Source: Sulfuritalea hydrogenivorans sk43H
GTDB lineage: Bacteria > Pseudomonadota > Gammaproteobacteria > Burkholderiales > Rhodocyclaceae
Length of the DNA: 64,000 bases
Direction of reading: 5' to 3'
NCBI RefSeq assembly: GCF_000828635.1
Contig: NZ_AP012547.1
Coordinates: forward strand, 124,001-188,000
Of the stretch, positions 16,911 to 27,746 are shown piece after piece. Both the position numbers and the translations under genes were made by a program. Numbering within the stretch: the stretch's first letter is position 1; every line of letters begins with the position of its first letter. The notes beneath the pieces are model-generated. The model was not told the origin of the DNA, searched no databases, and saw only the letters and a program-made list of their open reading frames with translations.

Positions 16911-18017
16911 ATGTCACCCTCGACCCGCCCCAAGAACGATACCTTCCTGCGCGCATTGCTGCGCGAACCCGTCGAGTACACGCCGGTCTGGCTGATGCGC
17001 CAGGCCGGACGCTACCTGCCCGAGTACAACGAGACGCGCCGCCGCGCCGGCAACTTCCTCAATCTCTGCAAGAACCCGCAACTCGCCTGCGAAGTCACGC
17101 TGCAGCCGCTGGCGCGCTTCGAGCTCGATGCGGCGATCCTGTTTTCAGACATCCTCACCGTGCCCGACGCGATGGGCCTCGGCCTGTATTTCGCCGAAGG
17201 CGAAGGGCCGAAGTTCGAGCGGCCGCTGCGCGAGGAATGGGCGATTCGCGATCTGACGGCCCCGGATCCCAACGTGCACCTGCGCTACGTGATGGATGCC
17301 GTGGCCGAGATTCGGCGCGCGCTGGGCGGCTCGGTGCCGCTGATCGGCTTTTCCGGCAGCCCGTGGACCCTGGCCTGCTATATGGTCGAGGGCGGCTCCG
17401 GCTCGGCGACCGACTACCGCACGGTCAAGACCATGCTCTACGATCGTCCCGACCTGATGCACCACATTCTCGATGTCACGGCGACGGCAGTGACGGATTA
17501 CCTAAACGCGCAGATTGAATCCGGCGCGCAGGCCGTGATGATTTTCGATTCCTGGGGCGGCGCGCTGTCGCACGCGGCCTATCGCGAATTCTCGCTGGCC
17601 TACATGCAGCGCATCGTGGCCGGCCTCAAGCGCGAGCATGGCGGCGAGCGCGTGCCCTGCATCGTGTTCACCAAGGGTGGCGGCCAGTGGCTGGAGGCGA
17701 TCGCCGACATCGGCTGCGACGCGGTCGGCCTCGACTGGACCACCGATCTGGGCGAGGCACGCCGGCGCGTCGGCGGTCGTGTTGCGTTGCAGGGCAATCT
17801 TGATCCGATGGCCCTGTTCGCTTCACCGGAGAAGGTGGCCGCCGAAGCGCGGCGCGTGCTGGACAGTTTCGGCACCGATGCCGGTGGCGGAAACAGTTCC
17901 GGCGGACATGTCTTCAATCTTGGTCATGGCATTTCGCAATTCACGCCGCCCGAGAACGTGAAAGTTTTGGTTGACACCGTGCACAGCCACAGCCGGCGCG
18001 GGTCCGCGCGCGGCTGA
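16911..18017 (+). CDS. hemE: Uroporphyrinogen decarboxylase
   Basis: 368 residues. It decarboxylates uroporphyrinogen III to coproporphyrinogen III in heme synthesis. The family signatures [15 protein letters not shown] and later [16 protein letters not shown] are present, with the catalytic Asp in [16 protein letters not shown] and the C-terminal FNLGHGI segment. Length and ends match the family. It is monocistronic by spacing: a repeat element lies before it and a 384-base intergenic region follows. Confidence 0.97.
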   Translation: MSPSTRPKNDTFLRALLREPVEYTPVWLMRQAGRYLPEYNETRRRAGNFLNLCKNPQLACEVTLQPLARFELDAAILFSDILTVPDAMGLGLYFAEGEGPKFERPLREEWAIRDLTAPDPNVHLRYVMDAVAEIRRALGGSVPLIGFSGSPWTLACYMVEGGSGSATDYRTVKTMLYDRPDLMHHILDVTATAVTDYLNAQIESGAQAVMIFDSWGGALSHAAYREFSLAYMQRIVAGLKREHGGERVPCIVFTKGGGQWLEAIADIGCDAVGLDWTTDLGEARRRVGGRVALQGNLDPMALFASPEKVAAEARRVLDSFGTDAGGGNSSGGHVFNLGHGISQFTPPENVKVLVDTVHSHSRRGSARG

Positions 18018-18120
18018 TTTGCCAAGCCAAGGGCGGTGCGGTACGGGCCGCTTCCCCGCCCGAAAAAGGCCGCCCGGCAAGGCTTGCCAAGAGGACAAAA
18101 AAGTGCCTCCTGGCGTTGAC

Positions 18121-18129
18121 TTATTCACA
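18121..18129 (+). promoter_or_regulatory. DnaA box
   Basis: TTATTCACA, a match to the TTATNCACA consensus, about 280 bases before priA. Confidence 0.55.
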
Positions 18130-18296
18130 GAAATCCGTACGGGGCAGCAAGTCCTTTGCTTGACCGGTGTTTTTACCGGCGCCTAATGTAACTCGTTGAT
18201 TTTTAACTGTCTTATTTTGTTCAAATATTGCACAGAGATGAAAATCGCCTTGTCGGACGGTCACTTAGGGTTTTCACTGAACCCTTACTCACAAAG

Positions 18297-18319
18297 TTAT
18301 CCACAGAATTTGTGGGTAA
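18297..18319. promoter_or_regulatory. Inverted pair of DnaA boxes
   Basis: TTATCCACA (perfect box), five bases GAATT, then TGTGGGTAA, which on the other strand reads TTACCCACA (one mismatch). The head-to-head pair lies about 80 bases before the priA start. Confidence 0.65.
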
Positions 18320-18401
18320 GCAGTTTTCTCTTTTATAGCAACAGCTTGAGGGCTTATGCCAAGGTTTTCTCGAGCATTGATCGGCAAGCATCTGACCCGG
18401 C

Positions 18402-20393
<1,992 letters not shown>

Positions 20394-21584
20394 GGAATCG
20401 CTGAATAAGCCACCGCAAAATGCGACAGCGAATTGAAATCGAGACGGAATTGTGATGGCAATGTCATGTGCATTGGATAGTGGGCCGTATTCAAGCCTGG
20501 ATTCGGGGAATTCTCCCGATTCCTGCTCATGCCGGACGCACCTCTCCCATCAGAGGTCGGCCCCATTTGCTGATGTTGAGCATCGCCAGCATGGCGAAAG
20601 CGCGGTTGGCATTCTTCGCCAAGCCGCGATAGCGAACCTTGGCAAATCCCCACAGGCGCTTCAAGGTAAGAAACGGGTGCTCGACCTTGGAACGCACACT
20701 GGACTTGCGCCGGTTGGTTTCCTTGTCGGCTTCGCTCAAGGGATGATTCTTGTAGGCGCGTTTGTTGGTGAAGTCTTTCGCCTTCGGCGCAATGTCCTTG
20801 AGTCGTTCCCGCTGCTGCTTGCCCCGGTAGGCACTGTCACCGTAGAAACGGGTTTCCTCGCCATGCAGCAGGTTCGGCACTTGGTGGCTGTCATGGACAT
20901 TCGCCGCAGTGACGCTCGCGCTATGAACCAGGCCCGTCTGACTGTCGGTGCCAATGTGCAGCTTCATGCCGAAGTGCCACTCGTTGCCCTTTTTGGTTTG
21001 ATGCATCTCGGGGTCACGGCGTTTCTCTTGATTCTTGGTCGAGGGGGGCGCAGCGATCAGTGTGGCATCGACAATCGTGCCACCGGACAGCTTCATGCCG
21101 TTGGCCAGCAGCAATTCGCCCACCTTGGCGAACAGCGCCGCGCCCAGCTTGTGCTCTTCCATCAAGTGACGAAAGTGAAGCAAGGTCGTCGAATCGGGCG
21201 CCCGTTCGCGGCCAAAATCGAATCGGCAGAAGTCTCGAAACACGGCCACGTCGTAGAGCGCGTCTTCGCAGGCTTCGTCGCTCAGGTTGAACCAATTGGC
21301 GACGCAGTACATCCGCAGCATCCGCTCTACACCCACCGGCGGACGGCCATTCCCGGCCTTCGGGTAATGCGGCTCGATCAACGCACAGAACTCGGCCCAC
21401 GGCATCAAGCCGTCCATTCTCGCCAGAAATTCCGCCTTGCGCGTCGTTCGGCCGTGCTTCTCGAATCCTTTCACTGCCGCCAGCGTCATCTGCTTCATCG
21501 TCTTGTCTCCTGTGATCACAACCCTTTGTCTGACTCCATGACAAAGAAATCGTTCACGGCGTTTGTACCTTATTCAGCGTTTCC
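20394..21584. mobile_element. IS5-family insertion sequence, complete
   Basis: A 1191-bp element bounded by inverted repeats GGAATCGCTGAATAAG (left) and CTTATTCAGCGTTTCC (right; reverse complement differs at one position). It is flanked by the 4-bp duplication CTAG, as expected for the IS5 group. It carries one intact transposase gene in leftward orientation. Clean ends and matching duplications indicate a recent insertion. Confidence 0.93.
20527..21519 (-). CDS. IS5-family transposase
   Basis: 330 residues, starting near MITGDKTMKQMTLAAVKGFE; an internal Met at residue 8 (MKQMTL) is an equally good start. DDE catalytic residues are visible as SGGTIVDATLIAAPPS (first Asp), HSASVTAANVHDSH followed by RFYGDSAYRG (second Asp), and VRSKVEHPFLTLKRLWGF (Glu). 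The N-terminal half has the DUF772-like segment NWFNLSDEACEDALYDVAVF. No frameshift is seen, so the enzyme is probably active. Confidence 0.95.
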   Translation of the reverse strand: MITGDKTMKQMTLAAVKGFEKHGRTTRKAEFLARMDGLMPWAEFCALIEPHYPKAGNGRPPVGVERMLRMYCVANWFNLSDEACEDALYDVAVFRDFCRFDFGRERAPDSTTLLHFRHLMEEHKLGAALFAKVGELLLANGMKLSGGTIVDATLIAAPPSTKNQEKRRDPEMHQTKKGNEWHFGMKLHIGTDSQTGLVHSASVTAANVHDSHQVPNLLHGEETRFYGDSAYRGKQQRERLKDIAPKAKDFTNKRAYKNHPLSEADKETNRRKSSVRSKVEHPFLTLKRLWGFAKVRYRGLAKNANRAFAMLAMLNISKWGRPLMGEVRPA

Positions 21585-21588
21585 CTAG
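21585..21588. repeat. IS target-site duplication, right (CTAG)
   Basis: Right copy of the duplicated CTAG. It contains, on the reverse strand, the TAG stop of the MFS gene. Confidence 0.85.
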
Positions 21589-22769
21589 GCTTTCCTCAGG
21601 AACCAGAGCCAGCTTGCCGCCTGCAGCGCCAGCAGCCCGGCAAACGTCGCCTGGTAGGCGTCGCGCGTGGCGTAACCGCCGGCCTGCAAGCCATCCACCA
21701 CCGCGCCGAATCCCCACTGGATCAAGAAGGCACCGACGAATACCATCAGGTTCAGCGCGGTGTTGACGCGGCCGGCCAGTGCTGCGCCGTAGTGGCCCTG
21801 CAACAGCGCGTAGGCGAGGTTGCCGGCCGAAAAAACCAGGCCGAAGATGAACCACAAGGGTTCGCCGGGTTCGGCGCCGAGCACGATCAGCAAGGTCGCC
21901 AGCAGACCGATCCCCATGCCGGCCTGCAACAGCCGCAGCGGCGTCACGCCGCGCGCCGCCAGCGGCGCGACGCCGAAGGCGATGCCGAGAAAGCCGATCA
22001 GCATGCCGCTGCCCATCAGCAGCAAGTGATGGGCGGCGGCTGCGCGCGGCAGGCCCGCGAAGTTCATCAGCCAGGGCACCGCCCACAATCCCTGCAATGC
22101 CAGGAAGCCGCCGACGATCAGCGTCGATTGCGGCGCATAGCGCCAGAAGGCGCGACTGGTGAGGATCTCGACGAGGCCGGCGAGCTGGGTGCGCAGCGGT
22201 TCGGCGTGCGCGCTGCCGGTCTTGTCCGGCGTGCTGAAGATGGCGACGGCGGCGGCCGCGCCGGCAATGGCCAGCGCAACGAACACGGCGCGCCAGCCGA
22301 ACTGGGGAATCGCCCACGCCAGCGGCGTCGAGGCGGTGAGCGCGCCGAGGCCGCCCGCGGCCATGATGGCGGCATTGAGCGAAGCCTGCCGTTCGATGCC
22401 GAACCACTGGCTGAAGGCCTTGAAGGAGGCCATCAGGCAGGACGACACACCTAGTCCGATCAACGCGCGGGCCACTGCCAGTTCGGAGAGCGAGTTGCCG
22501 GCGGCGAACAGCGCGCAGCCGGCGGCGGCGATCAGCAACAGGAAGGCTTCGACGCGGCGCGCGCCGTAGCGGTCGAGTGCGAGGCCCAGCGGCAACTGCA
22601 CGGCGCCGAAGGCGAGCAGGTAGGCGCTGGTCAGCAAGCCCAGGTCGGCGGCCGAGACTCCCAGCTCGCGCGTCAGTTCCGGCGCGATGACGGCATTGAC
22701 GTTGCGCAGGAAGTAGGAGAAATAATAGCCCGCGGCGAAGGGCAGGAAAATTCGCAGCCACAGGTTCAT
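21585..22769 (-). CDS. MFS transporter
   Basis: 394 residues with about twelve membrane segments. The MFS motif between helices 2 and 3 reads GLALDRYGARR. Overall pattern (FAAGYYFSYFLRNVNAVIAP at the N-terminus) is that of a cytosolic-sugar-acid or organic-anion type MFS permease, but substrate cannot be told. It ends an apparent leftward operon asmA - ROK kinase - MOSC - MFS; the ATG overlaps the MOSC stop by four bases. Its TAG stop lies within the CTAG duplication next to the IS element. Confidence 0.88.
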   Translation of the reverse strand: MNLWLRIFLPFAAGYYFSYFLRNVNAVIAPELTRELGVSAADLGLLTSAYLLAFGAVQLPLGLALDRYGARRVEAFLLLIAAAGCALFAAGNSLSELAVARALIGLGVSSCLMASFKAFSQWFGIERQASLNAAIMAAGGLGALTASTPLAWAIPQFGWRAVFVALAIAGAAAAVAIFSTPDKTGSAHAEPLRTQLAGLVEILTSRAFWRYAPQSTLIVGGFLALQGLWAVPWLMNFAGLPRAAAAHHLLLMGSGMLIGFLGIAFGVAPLAARGVTPLRLLQAGMGIGLLATLLIVLGAEPGEPLWFIFGLVFSAGNLAYALLQGHYGAALAGRVNTALNLMVFVGAFLIQWGFGAVVDGLQAGGYATRDAYQATFAGLLALQAASWLWFLRKA

Positions 22770-23437
22770 TCATCGCTCCCGTTGCTGCGCAGCCATTCGG
22801 CGCGTTCTTCGAGCCGCTGCCTCTTGTCCGGGCTGAGCCCGGGCGCCGCGGCAATACGCAGCAGTTGTTCCAGCGGCGGCCGAGCGGCGTGCAGCACGTC
22901 GAGGTATTCGGCGAGCGTCACCGCGCCGGCCGGCCGCGAATCGAGTTCCAGCGTGTCGCCGGCGGCGATCCGGTCGCCGGCGAGGACGCGAAAATACCAG
23001 CCGTTGAGGCGTTCGGCGACAATCAGCGCGACCATGCCGTCGACGCCGGCATGGTGGTCGATTTTCCAGCAGGGCGAACGCGGTTGCGAGACCTGGAGGC
23101 GCGCCGCGTTGATGCGGAAGACATCGCCGATGCAGACAGTGGCCTCGGTCAGGCCGCGCGTGGACAGGTTTTCGCCAAGGCCGCCGGGGACCATGTGACG
23201 CGCCTCGGGAAAGGCGGCGGCGAGTCGCGCGTAATGTTCCGCCGGATAGAGATGCACGGCTTTCTGCGCGCCGCCATGCACGCGACGGTCGGCCTGCTCA
23301 TCGCCGGCCAGGCCTTCCGTTGTGAGCAGGCAGGGCTCGCGCGTGGCAGTCTTGACGATCGCGCTGCTGCGGCTGTCGCCGGCCAGTTGCGCCACGCGCC
23401 CGATGAACAGGCCGTCGAGGGTCGCCGCCAGCGTCAT
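22766..23437 (-). CDS. MOSC-domain protein, YiiM-like
   Basis: 223 residues. The MOSC beta-barrel with GDEQADRRVHGGAQKAVHLY and the presumptive molybdenum-cofactor-ligand Cys in QPRSPCWKIDHHAG match the YiiM/YuaD subfamily, which also has the C-terminal 3-alpha domain (LEQLLRIAAAPGLSPDKRQR). YiiM-type proteins reduce N-hydroxylated compounds such as 6-hydroxylaminopurine. The start at 23437 (MTLAATLDG) overlaps the stop of the upstream kinase by four bases. A longer frame upstream is the kinase gene in another frame. Confidence 0.88.
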   Translation of the reverse strand: MTLAATLDGLFIGRVAQLAGDSRSSAIVKTATREPCLLTTEGLAGDEQADRRVHGGAQKAVHLYPAEHYARLAAAFPEARHMVPGGLGENLSTRGLTEATVCIGDVFRINAARLQVSQPRSPCWKIDHHAGVDGMVALIVAERLNGWYFRVLAGDRIAAGDTLELDSRPAGAVTLAEYLDVLHAARPPLEQLLRIAAAPGLSPDKRQRLEERAEWLRSNGSDE

Positions 23438-24399
23438 GGCCACAACCACGCCGCGCCGCGCACGCCGGAGGAATCGCCGTGCCGGTGCTTGAGAAGTTTT
23501 GTCGCCACCCGATCGGAAAAGACATGTTCGCCCCACAGGCGCGGCACGTTTTCGTAAAGTCGTTCCATGTTTGAAAGTCCGCCACCGAGCACGATCACGT
23601 CGGGGTCGAGGATGTTGATGACTTGCGCCAGCGCGCGCGCCAGGCGCGCTTCGTGGCGTTGCAGGGTGACTTCGCACGCTGCGTCGCCATTCGCGGCATG
23701 CCGCGCGATATCGAGTGCCGAAAAGTCGGCGCCGGTGACACGGCGATGGTCGGCCGCGAGGCCGGGTCCGGAGAGGTACAGCTCAATACAATCCTTGCGT
23801 CCGCAATAGCAAGCGTCCTTGTGGTACTCGCCCGGCATCGGGTTATGGCCCCATTCGCCCGCAATCGCATTGGCACCGGTCAGCAGCTTGCCGTCGACCA
23901 CGATGCCGCCGCCGACGCCGGTGCCGAGGATCACGCCGAACACCACTCGCGCGCCCGCGCCCGCGCCATCCGCCGCTTCAGACAGCGCAAAGCAGTTCGC
24001 GTCGTTGGCGATGCGCACTTCGCGTTGCAGCAGCGCCTCCAGGTCGCGCTTGAGCGGCTGGCCGATCAGGCAGGTCGAGTTGGCGTTCTTGATCAGGCCG
24101 GTGTCCAGCGATTCCGCGCCGGGAATGCCGACGCCGACACTCGCCGTACCGGACTCTGTCTGCCGGGGATTCCGCTTCGCGGGCCGGCAAGCGCCGTCCG
24201 GGTGGATACCGTCCCTGGCGCAAGTGCGCAGGGACGTAACTCTTGACTCGGCCACCGAGACCAGACCCGCCACCGCATTCAGCGTCCCTCGATAATCGCC
24301 TTGCGGCGTCGCCACGCGCTCGCGCAGCAAGACCTCGCCACCGTCGCCGAGCGCGATGATTTCGATCTTGCTGCCGCCGAGATCGACGCCGATCCGCAT
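23434..24399 (-). CDS. mak: ROK-family sugar kinase, Mak-like, with in-frame repeat insertion
   Basis: 321 residues, very similar in pattern to E. coli Mak (manno(fructo)kinase): MRIGVDLGGSKIEIIALGD, KNANSTCLIGQP, VRIANDANCFALSEA, GTGVGGGIVVDG, the ROK zinc site EWGHNPMPGEY...CYCGRKDC, VINILDPDVIVLGGGLSN and the end HGDSSGVRGAAWLWP. Between residues 52 and 84 it carries about 26 extra residues rich in Arg, Ser and Pro that E. coli Mak lacks. They are coded by a hairpin element related to the one upstream of hemE. The insertion lies in a loop before the conserved GVGIPG, so activity may be retained. Second gene of the asmA-led operon. Confidence 0.88.
   Translation of the reverse strand: MRIGVDLGGSKIEIIALGDGGEVLLRERVATPQGDYRGTLNAVAGLVSVAESRVTSLRTCARDGIHPDGACRPAKRNPRQTESGTASVGVGIPGAESLDTGLIKNANSTCLIGQPLKRDLEALLQREVRIANDANCFALSEAADGAGAGARVVFGVILGTGVGGGIVVDGKLLTGANAIAGEWGHNPMPGEYHKDACYCGRKDCIELYLSGPGLAADHRRVTGADFSALDIARHAANGDAACEVTLQRHEARLARALAQVINILDPDVIVLGGGLSNMERLYENVPRLWGEHVFSDRVATKLLKHRHGDSSGVRGAAWLWP
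23721..23745 (-). repeat. Dispersed 25-bp motif, copy 5
   Basis: Inside the mak-like gene, coding RRVTGADF. E. coli Mak has RRLSGHAL at this point without a gap, so the motif replaces rather than adds sequence. Two to three mismatches. Confidence 0.6.
24148..24246. repeat. Hairpin element R2, copy within the mak-like gene
   Basis: Two stem-loops: 24161-24189 (TGCCGG...CCGGCA with a TTCG-containing apex, like the copy upstream of hemE) and 24210-24236 (CGTCCCTGGCGC facing GCGCAGGGACG around AAGT). It adds about 26 codons in frame to the kinase. Confidence 0.65.
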
Positions 24400-24409
24400 C
24401 AGGGCCTGC

Positions 24410-26344
24410 TCATTTTCCGAACAGTCCCTTGAGCTTGTCCTTGGCTTTCTCTTCGACCCTGGCCTTGACCTCTTCCTTCTTCGCTTCGACCTTGGTCTTG
24501 GCTGCGTCCGACACCAGGCTGCCGAACTCGATCTGGTAGGCGAGTTTGTCGAACGGGCCGCTGACGCGCACCGGCACGGTGACGCCCTTCAACTGGTCGA
24601 CCTCCTTGCCGCCCTGGCCGGCGCTGGTGCCGACCACGCTGGCCTTGGCGACGTAGTTCATCTGCCCGCCGCCGATGTCGATGTCGCCGGCGCCGGAAAG
24701 GCGCAGGAAGGGCGACTTCATGGCGAGGTCGTCGTTGCGGGCGATGCCGTTGGCGATTTTCAGCGAGGCGGTGAGTTCGGAGAAATCGGTCTGGTCACCG
24801 GCCTTCGCCTGCTGGGTTTCATCTTGCTTTGCGCCGAGCTTGCCCTTCAGGTCGCGCAGGCTCTGCGCCAGGTTGATGCCCTTGATCGCGCCGTCTTTCA
24901 GGCTCACCGCGGCGGACCCGGCCAGCGCCTTCTTCATCGCCGCGACGCTGTCGCCGCGACTGGTGACGTCGAGCGCCACAGTGCCGCGCCCTTCCAGCAG
25001 GTCCTTGTCGGCGAGGTCCTTCATCAGCGGGTTGATGCTGATGCCGGAAAGATTCTGTTTGAGGGCGAGGCTGTTTCCCGCCGCGTTGAGCGACAGGCTG
25101 CCGCTGGCGGCGCCTTCGTAGAGGTTCAGCGTCAGCGGCGAAACATCAAGGCGGCCGCCGGCGATGGCGATCTTCGCGTTCAGCTTCGCCAGTTTCAGCT
25201 TCGACACCTGCAGCGCGCCGATGCGGATCGCGCCATTCACGTCGAGGCCCTTGAGCGCCGAGAAATCGAGTTTGTCCTCTTTTGCCGCCTTGTCCTCGGC
25301 CTGCTTCGGCGGCAGGTATTTGTCCACGTTGAGCTGGTCGATGTCGAGGTCGAAACCCAGCGCCAGCGGCGCGAATTTCGCCACCCTCAATTTCGTTGCG
25401 ATCTTCGATTCGTCGAACTGCGTGGCGAGTTCCAGCGCCGCCGTCTGCTGCGCCAGGTCGGCGCGCAGGCTGCCGCCGAGTGGCAGCTTGAGCTGCTTCA
25501 TGGGCATCCGCGGATTGGCCAGGTCGATGCTGCCGGCGATCTGTTCCAGCGCGAATGTCTGCGCCGCGAGCTTCGCCGCCACCGGCGAATCAAGATGGGC
25601 CTTGAGTGCCGTCTCGCCCGACTTCGCGTCGAGGTCTAGGGTCAGCTTGCCGATTTTCAAGTCCTGTGCGTTGCCATCGATGGCCGACAGTCCCAGCTTG
25701 ACCGCCGCCGTGCTGGCGCCGTCCGCAAACGTCGCGGCGAGGGACAGGGCGTCGATGGCCAATGCCTGCTTCGCGCTGTCGGCCTGCACGCGCCCGGTGC
25801 CGAAATCGAGCCTGGAAAGCGCCGCGGTGCCGCCGCTCTTCTCGTCGCGCCAGGTGAATTGCGCATTCGCCACCTTGATGCCGGCAATGTCGATCTGCAA
25901 CGGCGTACTCGCCGTACCGCCAGCGCCGACTCTCGACCTTTCCTCATTGCCGCCCATGAGGTCGGCAATGTTGAGCGTGCCGTCCTTCCGCTTCACCACC
26001 GTCGCCTTGAGGCCATCGACCTCGATGCGCCTTACCCGCACCTGCTTCGACAGCAGCGGCATCACCGCCACCGCGACGCGCGCCGAGTCGAGTGCGAGGA
26101 ATTCCTCCTTGCCGCCGCGCTCGGACAGCGTCAGGCGGCCCACCCTGATGCTCACATCCGGCCATATCGAGAGTTCCAGCGTGCCGGCGATGTCGAGCCT
26201 GCGCTGGGTTTTCTCCAGCACGGTACGGCTGGCTTCGGCCTTGATCTTCTCGCCGTCGAACAATGCGTACAGCACGCCGACGCCCGCGGCGAGCAGGGCG
26301 AGCAGGAGTCCAAGGGTGATGCCGAGAATGCGGAGTACTTTCAT
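24410..26344 (-). CDS. AsmA-family protein
   Basis: 644 residues. An N-terminal membrane anchor (MKVLRILGITLGLLLALLAAG) is followed by a long beta-rich AsmA domain, with the typical opening LYALFDGEKIKAEASRTVLE and the C-terminal AsmA_2 region. AsmA-like proteins sit in the inner membrane, reach into the periplasm and take part in phospholipid transport and outer-membrane assembly. A Lys/Glu-rich tail (EAKKEEVKARVEEKAKDKLK) ends the protein. First gene of the leftward operon; the ROK kinase follows after ten bases. A 25-bp motif copy lies at 25910. Confidence 0.88.
   Translation of the reverse strand: MKVLRILGITLGLLLALLAAGVGVLYALFDGEKIKAEASRTVLEKTQRRLDIAGTLELSIWPDVSIRVGRLTLSERGGKEEFLALDSARVAVAVMPLLSKQVRVRRIEVDGLKATVVKRKDGTLNIADLMGGNEERSRVGAGGTASTPLQIDIAGIKVANAQFTWRDEKSGGTAALSRLDFGTGRVQADSAKQALAIDALSLAATFADGASTAAVKLGLSAIDGNAQDLKIGKLTLDLDAKSGETALKAHLDSPVAAKLAAQTFALEQIAGSIDLANPRMPMKQLKLPLGGSLRADLAQQTAALELATQFDESKIATKLRVAKFAPLALGFDLDIDQLNVDKYLPPKQAEDKAAKEDKLDFSALKGLDVNGAIRIGALQVSKLKLAKLNAKIAIAGGRLDVSPLTLNLYEGAASGSLSLNAAGNSLALKQNLSGISINPLMKDLADKDLLEGRGTVALDVTSRGDSVAAMKKALAGSAAVSLKDGAIKGINLAQSLRDLKGKLGAKQDETQQAKAGDQTDFSELTASLKIANGIARNDDLAMKSPFLRLSGAGDIDIGGGQMNYVAKASVVGTSAGQGGKEVDQLKGVTVPVRVSGPFDKLAYQIEFGSLVSDAAKTKVEAKKEEVKARVEEKAKDKLKGLFGK
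25910..25934 (+). repeat. Dispersed 25-bp motif, copy 6
   Basis: Inside asmA (which reads the other strand), coding RVGAGGTAS. Two to three mismatches to the consensus. Confidence 0.65.
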
Positions 26345-26487
26345 GAAAGCAGGTTTTCCTTGTGGCGAACGCCAAGAGTAGCAGACGGAGCGCTCGCCGC
26401 CTCGACGAGCGGCGGGTTCAGGGAATTGATGCCCCCCTAATCATTCCTGATTTGCCACGGCGCATACCCCGAACTATCCTGCCTGCC

Positions 26488-27651
26488 ATGCAAACCGGCC
26501 CCAGGGAAATCCTCACCCCGTTCCGCCCGATCCCGCTCGACGTGCCGGAGGGGATGAAGCCGAACGAGTTCTTCAACAGCGCCGAAAACCTCAAGGACCT
26601 GGTGCACAACAACGGCCTGCTGCAGAACCCCGAGGGCCTGCTGCTCTACCGCAAGGCGCTCGGCCACAGCAACGAGTTCGACGCCTCGATCATCTACAAC
26701 ACCTCGCAGAGCATCCTCGATCCGCTCGGCCGCCCGGTGCGGCGCACGCAGGTGCCGGAGCCGGTGAAGAACGTCTGGAACCGCATGAACCAGATCGTCA
26801 TCGACTACATGCTGGAGCGCTACCCCGACCCGGCGCGGCATCTGGTGCTGGCCGGCGAAGCCAGCCTCGACGCCACCTGGCCGTTGACCTCGCCCGGCGT
26901 GCCGAGCATCCGCATGCTGCACAACCATTTCATCGTCTTCGACCAGGCCGGGTTGCGCATGGCGCCGCTGGCCGACGCCGACAACCCGAACCTCACCGAC
27001 GGCGGCCAGCACTCGCTGTTCCAGGCGCACATGCGCGAGGTCTACCGCGCCTTTTTCGCCGGCCTCGACTTGCAAATCCTCCGCCCGTGCGAGGAGGGTG
27101 CCAGCCGCATTGCGCTGACCGGCTATCCGCAGGGCCTGCCGAGCTGGGAGATCCAGGGTGGGGCGGCGGCGCTGAAGGAGGTGCGCTTCTGGAAGGAATA
27201 CGACACCCTGCTCAAGGGCTTCATCGATTTCTATCGCAGCTTCTTCAGCCAGGTGTCGACGCGCAACGCGGCCATGCCGCGCGACATCAACTTCCCCGAG
27301 CTGGTGGAGAACAAGCTGCAGTTCAACAACGATTTCCTCAAGACGGCGAAGATGGTGCGCGAGCGCTGCATCACCGACGCCAAGTACGCCAACGCGATCC
27401 GCTGGCAACCGGCTTTCAAGCAGCTGATCTACCGCAATGACGCCGGCAAGCTCATCGTCACCATCAGCCAGAACTCGATCGGCAACGCGATCACCGAACT
27501 GCTCGGCGTGGTGGTCAAGCGCACGCCCGACGCCGATGCCTACGGCCGAGCCGAGCCGGCGCTGATCGCCCAGCTGCTGGAAGTGCGCCGCCGGCTGGTC
27601 GAAGCCGACCTCGGCGAAGGCATCGCCACGCCCAGCTGGGCGGCTCGATAA
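26488..27651 (+). CDS. Conserved-looking protein of unknown function
   Basis: 387 residues from the ATG at 26488 (MQTGPREILTPFRPIPLD); an earlier in-frame ATG at 26362 would cross the asmA promoter region and adds an unlikely Arg-rich tail. Soluble, no signal peptide, no membrane segment. It has a compact aromatic/His stretch (SIRMLHNHFIVFDQAGLRMA) and otherwise mixed alpha/beta composition (LLKGFIDFYRSFFSQVSTR, VTISQNSIGNAITELLGVVV). Base composition matches the neighbours, so it is probably native. I do not recognise the family. It is followed by a P-type ATPase gene in the same direction. Confidence 0.65.
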   Translation: MQTGPREILTPFRPIPLDVPEGMKPNEFFNSAENLKDLVHNNGLLQNPEGLLLYRKALGHSNEFDASIIYNTSQSILDPLGRPVRRTQVPEPVKNVWNRMNQIVIDYMLERYPDPARHLVLAGEASLDATWPLTSPGVPSIRMLHNHFIVFDQAGLRMAPLADADNPNLTDGGQHSLFQAHMREVYRAFFAGLDLQILRPCEEGASRIALTGYPQGLPSWEIQGGAAALKEVRFWKEYDTLLKGFIDFYRSFFSQVSTRNAAMPRDINFPELVENKLQFNNDFLKTAKMVRERCITDAKYANAIRWQPAFKQLIYRNDAGKLIVTISQNSIGNAITELLGVVVKRTPDADAYGRAEPALIAQLLEVRRRLVEADLGEGIATPSWAAR

Positions 27652-27746
27652 CGGGCGAAAAACCGGCGCATAATCAATCACGAAGCGCCGCGGCGTCATT
27701 GGTGAGTGCCGATGACGGCCAACGCGGTCGAGCGGTGGTTGATCTC

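Larger units (their letters stand above)
18018..18401. promoter_or_regulatory. AT-richer hemE-priA intergenic region with DnaA boxes
   Basis: Apart from its GC-rich first 80 bases, this stretch is distinctly AT-richer than the window. It contains TTATTCACA at 18121 and an inverted pair of DnaA boxes at 18297-18319. No gene is supported in it; short frames inside have no family features. It presumably holds the priA promoter and may be controlled by DnaA. Confidence 0.6.

Noticed and set aside
13418..16981. A 1187-residue leftward reading frame opposite ntrX-trkA-trkH
   Set aside because: It lies antisense to three conserved genes, is full of Gln, His and Arg, and has no domain pattern. Long mirror frames are expected in GC-rich DNA.
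18018..18401. Chromosome origin next to hemE
   Set aside because: Only three DnaA boxes, no clear unwinding element, and betaproteobacterial origins lie at dnaA-dnaN. Reported as DnaA-box region instead.
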